From Aurantiochytrium sp. KH105 (Eukaryota; Sar; Bigyra; Thraustochytrida; Thraustochytriidae), in assembly GCA_003116975.1 (NCBI GenBank), contig BGKB01000065.1, positions 124,001 through 188,000 of the forward strand: a stretch of DNA of 64,000 nt, read 5' to 3'. Positions 27,404 through 38,291 of this stretch are shown one piece after another. The stretch's first letter is position 1. Each line of letters starts with the position of its first letter. The notes under the pieces were generated by a model, which saw nothing but the letters and a program-made list of their open reading frames with translations, had not been told where the DNA came from and ran no database searches. Made by a program: the position numbers and the translations under genes.

Positions 27404-28724
27404 CTGTGAATCGCAATTGTCTTTTTGGTTTTATCTCTTGCGCTTGTTGTCTTGCTGGCCCCCGATGAGGGAAAATGAGCGTACGGGCTTTCGCTTTTTA
27501 GAGCATCACAAAGACGCGCATTTGATCCTTCATTCTTCTCTCTCCTTCGACGCCCTTAATCTAGATGCAATGCACAGCGACCATTCTGACAGTTAGCCCC
27601 GTTCCCCTCGCCGGCCACGTAGGACGGCGCTTATGTCATTGAGGTCATTCAATTTTCGGACATCCATTCCATTCCCAAGTACCATTCTCTATCCCCCTCC
27701 ACGCAAGCATTCCGGATGTGGACAGAATCGAGGGAGGAGGGCCTAGGCCGTGCCCCCGAGGCCGTTCTTGTTTATGTCGTGACCCGTCCAACACGATCAT
27801 CCCCCAGCTGGCGGCCCGGATGGTGTCCTCGTTCCTCGGCATCAAGCTCGTCAAAGAGATGCAGAGCAAGCACGACATCTTGCCACGCCATCCATGACGT
27901 GCAGTGCCACGTACGTAGAAGCGGAGGCCGTTCCCGCTCGCATCCGCGTTTGTCGTTGGTGGCATCGATCGATCTGTGTCCCTCTCCTCGTTCATGCCCG
28001 AGGCCTTCCTTCCGCCGCGAAGACGCTCTCGCTTTCCGGCGAGACGCGCGAACGAAGAAAGAAAGAAAGAAAGAAAGAAAGCAAGCAGCAGCAGAGCGCG
28101 AACTCGCGACCGCGGCTGCCGGCGGCGAGAGACGCAGGGCGCGCGGCGCGCGCGGCGAGGAGGCGGCGGAGGCCGGCCGCGGCGGGCCGCGGCGGGCCGC
28201 GCGGAGCCGCCGGCCGCTGGACGGAGCGGGCCCCGGCCGCGCGGAGGCGAGCGCCGGCGTCGATCGGCCGGCATCGCGAGATTTGAACGCGCTCCGAGGA
28301 GCCCGTGCGCGACGAGCCCGCGCTCGCGAGCGCGCGGAGCGCTCCGAGGAAGAGCAGCTGCGGCGGCGGCGGCGGGAGGAGGCGAGGCCGGGCGAGGCAC
28401 CGCGGACCTGCGCGACGCCAAGCGGGCTGCGACGTCTCCGCTGGCGCTGCGAGGCCGCGAGTGGGAACGGCGTCGGGCTGGGCTCGAGACGCGTTCCTTG
28501 AGCGCTCTCCGGCCACGTACGAGAGCGGATCCGGTCTCCTGTCGGGCTCTGACGTGGTCGTTGGGTGATCTTCGAGGAGCACTTTCCGACGACGCGCTGT
28601 TCACCTGGTTCGCGAGAAAACAACGTAGCTGAGCGTGCGAAAGAGCAGCGGCTGAAGGAACCGTCTCGTTTGGTTTTATTCGCGCTGTACTTTTTTCATA
28701 TCCCAGGTTGGGCTTGGGGGAGAG
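27404..28724. other. GC-rich promoter region of the HECT ligase gene
   Basis: No convincing gene is present. The stretch contains a GAAA tetranucleotide run (28,055-28,081) followed by an extremely GC-rich block (about 28,130-28,420) of GCGGCC-type sequence. Long open frames on both strands here are a by-product of GC richness and are not called. Confidence 0.6.
28055..28081. repeat. (GAAA)n microsatellite
   Basis: About seven tandem GAAA units sit in the upstream region of the HECT ligase gene. Confidence 0.9.
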
Positions 28725-31700
28725 ATGGATCTCATCGGCAGTCTCGAGGACCTCGAGGATGAAGGCACCCTCGTCGAGGTCCTCAGGGAGGTGAGCAGCG
28801 TCCTGACCATGGGTCAAACGGACATGCGGACGCAGCCGCTGGTACCTTGCCTGTTGCGCATCGTTCAACAGTGTCAACGTACGCCCGAGGCAGTCTTGCT
28901 CGCTGCACGATCGCTGAACATGATCCTTGACATGGAGCCACGTATGACGCGCATCGTCGTGAATGAGCAAGGCCTCCCCATTCTCTGCGACAAACTGCTG
29001 TCCTTTCAAGATTTCGAGGTCGCCGAACAATGCTTGAACTGTCTGCACTTTATCGCACAAAACGATCATCGGGACACGTCTGCGCAGCTACTTTCCCTCC
29101 TTCGCGCCGGAGGCATGCACGCCTGTACAGCTTTTTTCGACTTCTTTCCCAAACACATGCAGATCAAGGCGCTCACGATAGTGTGTAAAATCTGCAAGCA
29201 CGTCTGCGATGATACGAAAGATCGCGCACACGTTTCCGACGCCTCTTACGTACTACAGGTTCTGCCAGCTTTGCACAAGTGTCTCTCTAGCGCCGACGAT
29301 GACCAAGTTTTGCGCCTCGTATGCACGGCCCTCTGGACGCTCGTAGAGAGATATGAGAAAGACTATTCACGCGAGGACTTGCGCAAGTCGCGCGCTGGCT
29401 ACGATGACAAACCCCGCAGCAACGGCAAGGCTCCGAAGAGAGGCAATCGGAAACGCCGCGGAAAACGCAAAGATAAGCTGCACGGCTGGCAGCATGTTAT
29501 GATTCGCGAGATTGTTCCAGACGCAGTCTCCAGCAAGCTTGTTGGCTTTGCCCATGGACAAGCCGACGGCGGCGGCGGCAGTGTTGGTGGCTCCGAGGGC
29601 GCCGATGCCAAACTGGACTCGGATCTACTATCGCTCGTCATGCGCACGCTGGCATGCACGGCACGCGCAGACGCAACCCGCGTGCTCACTCTCGTGCAGA
29701 AAGGCATTCTCGAGTTCATCTCGGGGCGTCTCGAGCTCGTGAGTAGCCGGGATATGCCCCCGACACCTGAAGGTGCTGTCTCCAACACTGCCGCGCCGGA
29801 TGCAAACAGGACGTTAGGAAAGCTACGCAGAATGGAGCACGACCTCGCGGATACGCTCGAGCTCGCATCAGCTCTTTTCCTTGAAATGCCCGGCCGCGAG
29901 GTCCTCTGCGACGAAGATGCCATGACCGCTCTCTTCACAGCAACAAACGAGGTCTCGAGCTCCACACAGCAGGGCGACAGGGCGGACTTTCGCTCCACAA
30001 ATGGAATCGATGGACTTTGGGGCTCCGTCTCCGTGAGTCTGCCGTCTCTCCCCGAGCAAAGTCGAGCGATCCGCGCGGCGCAGCTTTGTGACGCTCGCGA
30101 GAGCCGCGAGGACTCTCTCGATGGTGGCGAGGCCCAGGATTCCTTCTCTTCTCGGTATGGCGCCTCCGAGACGAACGACGGAGCTGAGGCTGGCGCTGCT
30201 GCGGCCGCCGCTGCCGCTGCAGAGGCAGGCATTTGGGCCTGCCCAACTTGTACATACCACAATCCAGTGAGCCAAACATCATGCGAAATGTGTGGTCAAG
30301 TTTGTCCGGAGATCTCGCAACGCGCTGCGGCTGCCAAACCAGACTCGCGTCCTACAGTGGAGTCCCTCATGAGTCAAGATGATGCTTCCAACGCTGCATC
30401 ATCTTCTCTATGGGATGTGTACATGGACCAACCCGCGTTGGCAGAGCACTGCTACTCGACGCTCGCAGGCCGTCTTCTCAAGGTCGCAACAGAGTCGAGC
30501 ATGCCCGGGTCCCGCGCACACGCTCTTGAAGTGTATGGTGGACTTGTGCTGGGATTGCCCTCGGATTCGGTCCAAGACCTTCGACGGGCGACGCTAAACC
30601 GCAGCACGGGAGCTTTCGCGTCCGCATTGACGTCAAATGACGTGGACCTTGTGCGTACCTCTCTGCGATGTCTGGCCATCGATCTTTGGCGAGTTCCGAT
30701 TCAGGCCTTTCGTCGAATCGTTGGTCGCGAGGGTCTCGTACCGCGACTCCGTCTGCTCACCAAAGCGCATGGCTCCGAAGCGATTCCAGCGCTCGCGACC
30801 ACAGTCTTGCGCAGATTGCACACGTTACAAGGTGAACCTTGCGAACACCCCAAGACGGCTCCGTGCGAGGTCTGCTCGCCCACCGCAGAGAGCGAAGTTC
30901 TCCTTGCGCTTGGCGAGCTCGTGAGCCAGCTTTCCGAACTTGCCGAGTGCTCAACCAAGTTCCTGGAAAACACCGCAACAGAAGAAGAGAGCATTCCTCG
31001 TGACACGATGCAAGAGTCCTGCTTTTCTTCGGAAGAGGAAGACGACGACAACGACTATGGGGATGAGTCTGGCGTCTTTCTCGGAGGAGAGGCCGCGGCA
31101 ACTTCTGCCACCTCCTCGTCCTCCTCGTCCTCGTCCTCCTCTGCATTTTCACGCCGCGCAGAGGCCAACGCGGGAGGCGCGGACGCGAGTGGACAAGGCG
31201 ATGGGCTTTCCAAGAGCCGAGGCAAGGTTCGAGGTAAGGGGCGACGGAAGCGTCGAAGCATGAGCCAGCCCGCAACAGCAAAAGGAAGGAGCTCGAAACG
31301 CACCAAGAGCCGTACGCATCCTGCAGTCGGGGAAGCAGCCAGTCCTCCAAAAAACCCGGAAGACGTGGGGACCCTGCAAGAGCAAGACATGCACCAGCAC
31401 GAGCTGACGCGAGGCTCAGATCAGCGGGAAAACCGGCAAATGCAGGCGCAACAGCAGCCGGCGACAAAGCGCCGTCGTTTGTTTTCGCCCGTGAACCACA
31501 TGGATGCCTGTGGAATCATCTTCAACGGTGCACAGGACGAACGAATGCAGGACAAGATTGCAAGCGCCATGGTGAAAGCGCTCGAGTCTCTCAAGAGGAT
31601 CTTTGCCTCCGAGGATGGCGTGACCTCGTTTGAAATGCGAAGTGCTGGCGTGGCGACTGTTCTTGCTCGCGTGCTGTCAACGACTCCTGGTCGCAAGGCT

Positions 31701-34700
31701 TTTTCCCGCGTCTTTGCTGCAAGTGATACAGCGGGACCGATGCAATATCTCACTGAAAAACTCTTTGACGTTCTGAATGATGAGGACGACTTTGACGTCC
31801 GTCTTCTCGGTAGCTCAGTCGAGAGACTCTGCAGACCTGAGTACGTTGTGGTGCGACCCAGCGACGCCATTCGCAAGAGCGCAGAGCTGGCTTGCGAAGA
31901 TGCCGCTCGTGCGATTCTGTCTCGCTTCCATGTTCCTCCCGAGGAGACCAAGGGCGTGCTGACTGAGGCTAAATCCGAGGTGGACGAGCTGGACAGCCAT
32001 TTTCTTCTCGAGCCTCTTGTCTGCGTTCACGACGTGCTCTCTGCATGCTCCAAGGGCTTTTCTACCAAGTACCGGCACATTGTGCATCGGGCGCAGCTTG
32101 CAGCACTTTATTTCGTGGCTACATTTTACACGACTACCTTGTGTGTCGGCGATTTAGTTGCAAGATCTGGCGAGACTCCTCTGCTCGGCTGCGAAAAGAA
32201 TGCTTCACACGACAACACCTGCGTGGGTATTGTCATTGCGATACTGCCTGGAGGAGCCTCGAAAGCTTGCGAAGCATCATCTCCGCGCTCGCAGAAAAAT
32301 CTTTGCGCGGAACCACGTCGTGAACAACAAGTTTGCGTGTTGTGGCCAATGTCCCCAAGCGTGGAGGTCTTTGTTCTCGAGTCCTCGGACAAGCCGCAGC
32401 CTCTTCGTCGTGTGCAAAAGACCCGTGCCACCGGCATGAAGCTCGACCCTGGCGAGGTGAGCATGTGGAGGGTCTCCCTTGCACCGGGAACTTCTGCGGA
32501 GCTTCTTATCCAAAAGAGACGTTGGGTCCGCGCCGAGGTGCGCGAGGAGTTCTTCGTGCAAGCACTTGGGTGCAGGGCTCTCAAGCTTGTGTCATCAGAG
32601 GCTAGGCCGAGGCGATTCCGTGGTGGTGGTCTGAATGAATCTTCTGAGGGACCCGAGGAGGAATATAGTGAATGGGTTCTCGAGACTTCGGAACGCCTCG
32701 CCCCGCGTGGCAGCAAAGCTCGCTACTCCAAGGTCATGCCAAGCACGTGCACAAACATATTCGAGCGAGATGCGCTCATGATTGCCTCGCAAAAGCTACC
32801 TTCCTGGGAGAGTCTTGCGATTGGCGATGCTATCGATATGCTGGATGTTGTGCAGGGCTGGTTTTCTGCCGTCGTGCTTGCCTTTGGCGAGTCCAACGTC
32901 ATTGTGAGTGCTCCCGAAGCAAGGCAAGATTCCTCTCTCGTACTTGTGCGCAACCTCGAAATGGATGCTTTGGAAGGTTTGCGCTGGGTCTCGCGTTCTC
33001 AAGTTCAGGCTTTGGACAGATTATTTGCTCGAACGGTTTGTGCAGCTGATCCAGCAGAAAACATGAACGGCGACACTCCTATTTTGCCTTTTGCTGGAGG
33101 AAATAGCAGTGGGACTTCTCGGAACACCGCCAGGGGTACGAGTACGGGGAGTAGCAGCAGAAGCAAGAACAGTCTAGACGATGGCGACGACGATGATGAT
33201 GACGACGACGACGAGGACGACGATGATGATGATGACAACGGCGATGATGACGACAACGTCGGTAACGACAAGGATAACGATGATGATGATGATGATGATG
33301 ACAAGGACGAGGACGAGGATAACAATCGCGGTCTCAGACGAAGCAATAGGAGCAACTCCAGGAGTAGCTCGAGTCGCACAACACGGTCCATGGCTCGCGA
33401 CGTACAAACCTCCGAGCCATTCTCTTCCCGCAAGGGACGAGCAGGAAGATCGAAAAAGAACAAGGCGAAGCAAGTGCTGCTGCAGCAGCAAACGAAGAAA
33501 ACGAAGAAGAACAAAAAGAAGGGCTCCCAGGAAGCGAGTGTGGGCGTGAAGGAGCGGCCTCTGTCGCGTCAAGACCAGGCGATGCAAGACACGATGGCCT
33601 TTGTGCATGCCGTCTCCTCGACACGAGCTATACGCACACTTGACCCTATCAAGGAGGATATGCGAACCTTTGGAGTGCAGGTTGTTTTTGGCATTCATGT
33701 TGGAAAGCGGTCTGACTTCTTTGTTTCAGCACGTGTCATCTGCCCTGCAATCGAGGGAGACGCGGCGATGTGTGTGCTTCTCTGCGACAACTCTTGCGTG
33801 GTACGTCACGTACCGGCAAAGGCTGTGTATCCAGTGTCCGCCGCGGCGCGCGTCAAAATCATTTCCTTGGACATTTTGAAACGAATTGCGCAGCGCGACA
33901 AGACGTTTTGGTCAAGGCTCGAGCTTGAAGTGTCTTCAAGCTTTCGCGATGACGCTCCTCTGGAGAGAGTCCGGCGCCTGAAGGGCCTTTGGCGGTCCAA
34001 GAATGGCAAAGGCGCAGCGAAGTCGGCGCGTGCGAGCAACGATGAGCCATCCGCGTCCATGCTCGATGCAGAACGTGCAAAGAACAAGGTGCCCGTTGGA
34101 GATGCCAAAAGTGCGAGTGAGCTGCTCGCGCTTGTTGATTCACTAGTCCCCCTACCATTTTCGCCGGGGCGACGGCAAGCGCGTCGTGGCGGTGGTGGTG
34201 GGGACGAAGGCGATAATGGAGGAGCTCCTGCTTCTTCGGCTGCTGCTTCTGCTGCTGTGGGGTCTCTTCTTCGCAGCCCAGTCCCTCTCGCGGTTCAAGC
34301 AAACCTGCTTTGCTCAGGTGCGATCGACGCTTCTCACTTGCCCTCGACAAGCGCTACGACGCAGCACTCGAGCACTCAGCATGAGAGCAGACGTTCGCAT
34401 GGCACGCTGCAGAGAATGTATGGCTCTGAATCGGGGCGCCGATACGAGCGTCTCGATGGGTCTGCCACGACATCATCGCACTCCCGAATGTACTCGCGAG
34501 CTGATCGCCATACACGTCGACACTATTTGGGGGAAAGGCACGCGCATCATCACCACCGGTATGCCCGACTTCACGCAGTGCGTGTGATGGGGACGCCGCA
34601 CGAGCCCGTTCTTCTAGGAGACCTCATCCCCCAGCATTCTCCACAGGGCCCGGAGTCTGAGGAGGACGCTGGTGCGACCATGATGGAGACGGACCACACG

Positions 34701-37700
34701 GGAAGTGGTCAGGATTCAAGCGACGAGTCAGCGCCGTTGGAACTCATGAGCGCGCGCGATCCCGCTTGGGCCTTGAACGAGAATCAAATGCTTTTGGAGG
34801 CTCTCGAAGCGCTTCGCCGCCGGCGCAAGAAGCGAGAGCAAGAGGAGGCACTGGCCCATGGGCCTCGGCGAATTGTGCTCACTCGAGACGTGGGCCACGC
34901 GAAGCGATGGGCCGGGGATGAGGATATCCGATATGACTGGGTCTCGAGCCCCGCGAGTAGGCGGCGGGAGAATGCACTCAGAATGATTTCCTCCAAAGGA
35001 GGAATTGTATCCATCAGCGGTCATGCTCACGCCAGGGCAGACGGCGTCATCAGCATCGAGTCTCATTTCCCCTCGATTACGGTTCAAGGAGCATGGATCA
35101 CGAGCGGCAAATGGTACTACGAAGTGGAGGTGCTTCAGGGTGGATTAGCTCAGATTGGCTGGGCGTCGGTCTTCTTCGGCCCTGAAGATGCCAAGGGCAT
35201 CGGTTGTGGTGATGACCAACACAGTTGGGCATTTGATGGCAGTCGGCTCAAGCGGTGGAACGTCGATCCCCACGATTGGGGCAAGGCGTGGTCGCGCAAT
35301 GATGTGATCGGGTGCGAGATTGACGTGGACGCCTTGCGCAAGGTTGCAACAATGCGTTTCTCGTTCAACGGGTCCTTTGAGCGTCCAATGGGTACCGCTT
35401 TTGAGAATGTTCCATTCACTGGGCCTGCACTTTACCCTGTTGTCACATTCAACAGCTCTTTTCGTTGCCGTTTGCGCTGGCGACGCGAGGAGCTAAAATG
35501 TCTTCCTGAAGGATCGCTTCCAATCGCTGAGGCTGTGGTCCGGCCTCTGAGCAATGCGCAAGGGCCATCTGCGGCTAACAGTCTTGGCGGCGGCGACAAC
35601 TCCCCTGTCGTTGTGACGCGCCCTCGCAGGGTGTCTAGTTCCCGTAGCATGCAGGACGCCTTTGACGATGTGGCTGAGGCGGATGGCGCTGATGCAGTGC
35701 TCAAGCTCTTGGCAGAGCTATCTCGCGTGCAGACGCGAAGCGCATTTGGTGTTTTCAAGCATCGTGGGGACGCGCTTCACAGTCAAAAACTCACGCAAAA
35801 ACTGGTTCTGCAAATTCAGGATATGGTGTCTGTGTGCACCAACTCGCTTCCGGATTGGGTCTGGGAGCTCGCCACGCAGTACAAGTTCCTCGTACCTCTC
35901 GAGGCACGTATGTTGCTCTTCGAAAGTGCTTCTTTTGGCGTCACGCGGTCAGTTGAACGTCTTCAGGAGGGACGTCGTGAGCAACCATCCGCAGGACGAC
36001 CCATGCCTGCTCGACGTTTGTCAAATGCGCATGCAAGCATGGACAGGCGGCCTTCGCTTTCCAACAGCGGCGCAAGAGGGCGTTCTGGATCTTCTGCTCG
36101 AAATATCCGTGCTCGTGATCAGGAGCGGGATGAGGATCAAGACGAAGAAGATGGCAACGGCCAGCTTTCTGAGACTCGTCGAGAGGTTGATGGCAATGAA
36201 CACGTTAGTGATGATGGTGGCGACGACGACGATGATGACGACGACGACGACGACGACGATGATGATAACGATGATGGTGATGACAACGACGATGACGACG
36301 ATGATGATGATGATGATGAAGGTGATGACGATGATGAAGGTGATGATGGCGATGATCTTATCGAGAATAGCGAGGGCAAAAAATGCCCTGGCGACAACGA
36401 GAACGAGCTGCAGGAGGCCAACGAGAAGACCTCCACGTCGGAGGTTCACGGAAACAAGCCTCCTCACAGTGACAATCAAGAGGAAAGCGAGTCCATGCGC
36501 TCAGCAAACGATGGAATCAGGTCTGAACAAATAGCGTGGCGGCGTGCGCAGGGCCGATCAACGCAAAAGAGTGGATGGCGCATCGTGCCAAACATTCCGA
36601 GCAGTCATGGGCAGCTTGGCGCTTTGAAGCGCCAAAAAGCTGTTGTCCCGCGCGATCGTGTGCTCGAGGCTGCAATGTACCTTATCGGGCACGAGTCAGC
36701 CTCTAGCTACATGCTTGCTGTGGAGTTCACGGGTGAGATTGGCCATGGTCTCGGTCCGACACTCGAATTTTACTCCCTCGTCTGTCGCGAATTGCATCGT
36801 GCGGATCTGAAAATTTGGAGACAGCCGGAGACCTTGGAGCACGAAGGCGACACAGATAGCTCAAGCGGCTTTGTCTTCAATCCTCTTGGACTGTGGCCCT
36901 CTACATTACCTCCAGCAGGGTCCAGCTCGTCCGGGAGCCTTGACGCGCAAACGAAGGGGCAACCTAGGTCCAGGGATGGACCGTCCTCATCTTCATCATC
37001 ATCATCTTCTTCTTCTTCTTCTTCGTCGTCGTCGTCGTCGTTGACTGCTGCCTCAACGCCGGCTTTGTCGTCAATGGAGACGCCTCCGGCTGGTCTTGGG
37101 AGCAGCATACCCATGGCAGCCGCGATTGCGGCCGCAACTCCGGGCGCGGCGGTCTTCTCGTCGCCAGCGGTATTTGCAGCTATGCTCGACGCGGCAGGAG
37201 GGGGTGGCCACGAGCGAGCGACTCGTCTGGGCCTCGGCGTTCCGGCGCAAGGTCTGGACTCATCTGGAGCTTCTGAAGGCTTTGTGCCCGCGGCCATGCG
37301 AGCCGGACTGCGTCGGGAATTCCGCTCTGCCTCGCGGCGACAGGCAGCACTGCCCTCTGAAGTGCGTCTCGATGAGCCGAGCATCCTCGAGGCTGAGCAT
37401 TCGCGAGAGCGTGTTCTGACGATCTTCACCTTTGTGGGTCGTTTCATCGGCAAAGCGTTGCAGGACAAGCGTCTTTTAGACCTACCTCTTTCGATTCCCC
37501 TATGCAAGCTCCTCATTGGCGAGTCCCTGAAACTGAGTGATGCAGGGCTTGTTGACGAAACATTGGGGAAATCATTCCAGTATCTGCAGGATCTCGCCGA
37601 CGCTCACGCGCAACTGTCGGCTCGCGCGGGAGAAGAAGACGCTGACGCCGAGCTTTGCGAGTTGGAAGACACCATTTGCGGTATGTGTATTGACTTTACT

Positions 37701-38291
37701 GTACCCGGTACAAATGGAGAGGAGTTGGTCGTCGGCGGTGCGTCAAAATCGGTCACTGGCGCAAATTTGCAAGAGTATCTCGATTTGGTGTGCAAACGGA
37801 TCTTACATGATGATGTAGCAGAACAGGTTCGATGCCTGCGTGAAGGCATCAGTGCGTTCTTCCCTGTTGAGGCGCTTCAAGTCTTTTCCCCTCACGAGCT
37901 GCAGTCCCTTCTCTCGGATGGCGACGATGGGGCCAACTGGGACGCCGAGGTGATTATGGCTAACATTGTATGCAAGCACGGCTACGATGCACGAGCGCGT
38001 CAAATCCGAGACCTCGTTCACGTGCTCTCCGAGCTAGATGGCTCTGATCGTCGTCTTTTCATGCAGTTCCTTACGGGGTCACCGCGACTTCCCGTGGGTG
38101 GCTTTGGGGAGCTTCGCCCGCGTCTCACGGTCGTGCGCAAGAATGTGGCTGATGATCCTGATGGCATTTTGCCGTCTTGCAGCACGTGCCAAGTCTATCT
38201 CAAGTTGCCTCCTTATTCCTCGCGCGAGGTCCTCAAGCGACGTTTGCTCCAGGCTGTGCGCGAGGGCCAAGGCCACTTCGCACTCGACTAG
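28725..38291 (+). CDS. HECT-type E3 ubiquitin ligase, TRIP12/UPL3-like, with RanBP2 zinc finger and SPRY
   Basis: A 3188-residue ubiquitin ligase that should pass ubiquitin from an E2 through a thioester on its HECT Cys to substrates. The N-terminal armadillo region (about 1-240) resembles that of UPL3/TRIP12. A RanBP2-type zinc finger (CxxC...CxxC, about 504-530) could bind ubiquitin or RNA. A SPRY domain lies near 2120-2260 (WYYEVEVLQGG... IGWAS). The HECT N-lobe starts near 2639; the C-lobe ends in STCQVYLKLPPYSS with the likely catalytic Cys at 3155 and the typical REGQGHFALD tail. Poly-Asp tracts (33,178-33,335 and 36,226-36,350) and a poly-Ser run inside the HECT domain (about 37,000-37,040) are low-complexity inserts. 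Family assignment is firm for HECT; the SPRY/zinc-finger combination is unusual for TRIP12 relatives. Confidence 0.93.
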   Translation: MDLIGSLEDLEDEGTLVEVLREVSSVLTMGQTDMRTQPLVPCLLRIVQQCQRTPEAVLLAARSLNMILDMEPRMTRIVVNEQGLPILCDKLLSFQDFEVAEQCLNCLHFIAQNDHRDTSAQLLSLLRAGGMHACTAFFDFFPKHMQIKALTIVCKICKHVCDDTKDRAHVSDASYVLQVLPALHKCLSSADDDQVLRLVCTALWTLVERYEKDYSREDLRKSRAGYDDKPRSNGKAPKRGNRKRRGKRKDKLHGWQHVMIREIVPDAVSSKLVGFAHGQADGGGGSVGGSEGADAKLDSDLLSLVMRTLACTARADATRVLTLVQKGILEFISGRLELVSSRDMPPTPEGAVSNTAAPDANRTLGKLRRMEHDLADTLELASALFLEMPGREVLCDEDAMTALFTATNEVSSSTQQGDRADFRSTNGIDGLWGSVSVSLPSLPEQSRAIRAAQLCDARESREDSLDGGEAQDSFSSRYGASETNDGAEAGAAAAAAAAAEAGIWACPTCTYHNPVSQTSCEMCGQVCPEISQRAAAAKPDSRPTVESLMSQDDASNAASSSLWDVYMDQPALAEHCYSTLAGRLLKVATESSMPGSRAHALEVYGGLVLGLPSDSVQDLRRATLNRSTGAFASALTSNDVDLVRTSLRCLAIDLWRVPIQAFRRIVGREGLVPRLRLLTKAHGSEAIPALATTVLRRLHTLQGEPCEHPKTAPCEVCSPTAESEVLLALGELVSQLSELAECSTKFLENTATEEESIPRDTMQESCFSSEEEDDDNDYGDESGVFLGGEAAATSATSSSSSSSSSSAFSRRAEANAGGADASGQGDGLSKSRGKVRGKGRRKRRSMSQPATAKGRSSKRTKSRTHPAVGEAASPPKNPEDVGTLQEQDMHQHELTRGSDQRENRQMQAQQQPATKRRRLFSPVNHMDACGIIFNGAQDERMQDKIASAMVKALESLKRIFASEDGVTSFEMRSAGVATVLARVLSTTPGRKAFSRVFAASDTAGPMQYLTEKLFDVLNDEDDFDVRLLGSSVERLCRPEYVVVRPSDAIRKSAELACEDAARAILSRFHVPPEETKGVLTEAKSEVDELDSHFLLEPLVCVHDVLSACSKGFSTKYRHIVHRAQLAALYFVATFYTTTLCVGDLVARSGETPLLGCEKNASHDNTCVGIVIAILPGGASKACEASSPRSQKNLCAEPRREQQVCVLWPMSPSVEVFVLESSDKPQPLRRVQKTRATGMKLDPGEVSMWRVSLAPGTSAELLIQKRRWVRAEVREEFFVQALGCRALKLVSSEARPRRFRGGGLNESSEGPEEEYSEWVLETSERLAPRGSKARYSKVMPSTCTNIFERDALMIASQKLPSWESLAIGDAIDMLDVVQGWFSAVVLAFGESNVIVSAPEARQDSSLVLVRNLEMDALEGLRWVSRSQVQALDRLFARTVCAADPAENMNGDTPILPFAGGNSSGTSRNTARGTSTGSSSRSKNSLDDGDDDDDDDDDEDDDDDDDNGDDDDNVGNDKDNDDDDDDDDKDEDEDNNRGLRRSNRSNSRSSSSRTTRSMARDVQTSEPFSSRKGRAGRSKKNKAKQVLLQQQTKKTKKNKKKGSQEASVGVKERPLSRQDQAMQDTMAFVHAVSSTRAIRTLDPIKEDMRTFGVQVVFGIHVGKRSDFFVSARVICPAIEGDAAMCVLLCDNSCVVRHVPAKAVYPVSAAARVKIISLDILKRIAQRDKTFWSRLELEVSSSFRDDAPLERVRRLKGLWRSKNGKGAAKSARASNDEPSASMLDAERAKNKVPVGDAKSASELLALVDSLVPLPFSPGRRQARRGGGGGDEGDNGGAPASSAAASAAVGSLLRSPVPLAVQANLLCSGAIDASHLPSTSATTQHSSTQHESRRSHGTLQRMYGSESGRRYERLDGSATTSSHSRMYSRADRHTRRHYLGERHAHHHHRYARLHAVRVMGTPHEPVLLGDLIPQHSPQGPESEEDAGATMMETDHTGSGQDSSDESAPLELMSARDPAWALNENQMLLEALEALRRRRKKREQEEALAHGPRRIVLTRDVGHAKRWAGDEDIRYDWVSSPASRRRENALRMISSKGGIVSISGHAHARADGVISIESHFPSITVQGAWITSGKWYYEVEVLQGGLAQIGWASVFFGPEDAKGIGCGDDQHSWAFDGSRLKRWNVDPHDWGKAWSRNDVIGCEIDVDALRKVATMRFSFNGSFERPMGTAFENVPFTGPALYPVVTFNSSFRCRLRWRREELKCLPEGSLPIAEAVVRPLSNAQGPSAANSLGGGDNSPVVVTRPRRVSSSRSMQDAFDDVAEADGADAVLKLLAELSRVQTRSAFGVFKHRGDALHSQKLTQKLVLQIQDMVSVCTNSLPDWVWELATQYKFLVPLEARMLLFESASFGVTRSVERLQEGRREQPSAGRPMPARRLSNAHASMDRRPSLSNSGARGRSGSSARNIRARDQERDEDQDEEDGNGQLSETRREVDGNEHVSDDGGDDDDDDDDDDDDDDDNDDGDDNDDDDDDDDDDEGDDDDEGDDGDDLIENSEGKKCPGDNENELQEANEKTSTSEVHGNKPPHSDNQEESESMRSANDGIRSEQIAWRRAQGRSTQKSGWRIVPNIPSSHGQLGALKRQKAVVPRDRVLEAAMYLIGHESASSYMLAVEFTGEIGHGLGPTLEFYSLVCRELHRADLKIWRQPETLEHEGDTDSSSGFVFNPLGLWPSTLPPAGSSSSGSLDAQTKGQPRSRDGPSSSSSSSSSSSSSSSSSSSLTAASTPALSSMETPPAGLGSSIPMAAAIAAATPGAAVFSSPAVFAAMLDAAGGGGHERATRLGLGVPAQGLDSSGASEGFVPAAMRAGLRREFRSASRRQAALPSEVRLDEPSILEAEHSRERVLTIFTFVGRFIGKALQDKRLLDLPLSIPLCKLLIGESLKLSDAGLVDETLGKSFQYLQDLADAHAQLSARAGEEDADAELCELEDTICGMCIDFTVPGTNGEELVVGGASKSVTGANLQEYLDLVCKRILHDDVAEQVRCLREGISAFFPVEALQVFSPHELQSLLSDGDDGANWDAEVIMANIVCKHGYDARARQIRDLVHVLSELDGSDRRLFMQFLTGSPRLPVGGFGELRPRLTVVRKNVADDPDGILPSCSTCQVYLKLPPYSSREVLKRRLLQAVREGQGHFALD
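33178..33335 (+). repeat. Poly-aspartate tract in the HECT ligase
   Basis: GAC/GAT triplets encode a long acidic run with Asn, Glu and Lys interruptions. A basic Lys/Arg-rich stretch follows it. Confidence 0.9.
36226..36355 (+). repeat. Second poly-aspartate tract in the HECT ligase
   Basis: GAC/GAT triplets encode an Asp run with Asn and Gly interruptions, between the SPRY and HECT parts of the protein. Confidence 0.9.

Noticed and set aside
27645-29069. Long minus-strand open frame (about 474 codons) upstream of and into the HECT gene
   Set aside because: It overlaps the HECT start and crosses a GC-extreme, low-complexity block; the predicted product is Arg/Pro/Ala-rich with no domain. 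Long frames arise by chance at such GC content.
33005-33700. Ser- or Val/Ile-rich minus-strand frames opposite the poly-Asp tract
   Set aside because: They are the complementary readings of GAC/GAT triplets; no start context or similarity supports them.
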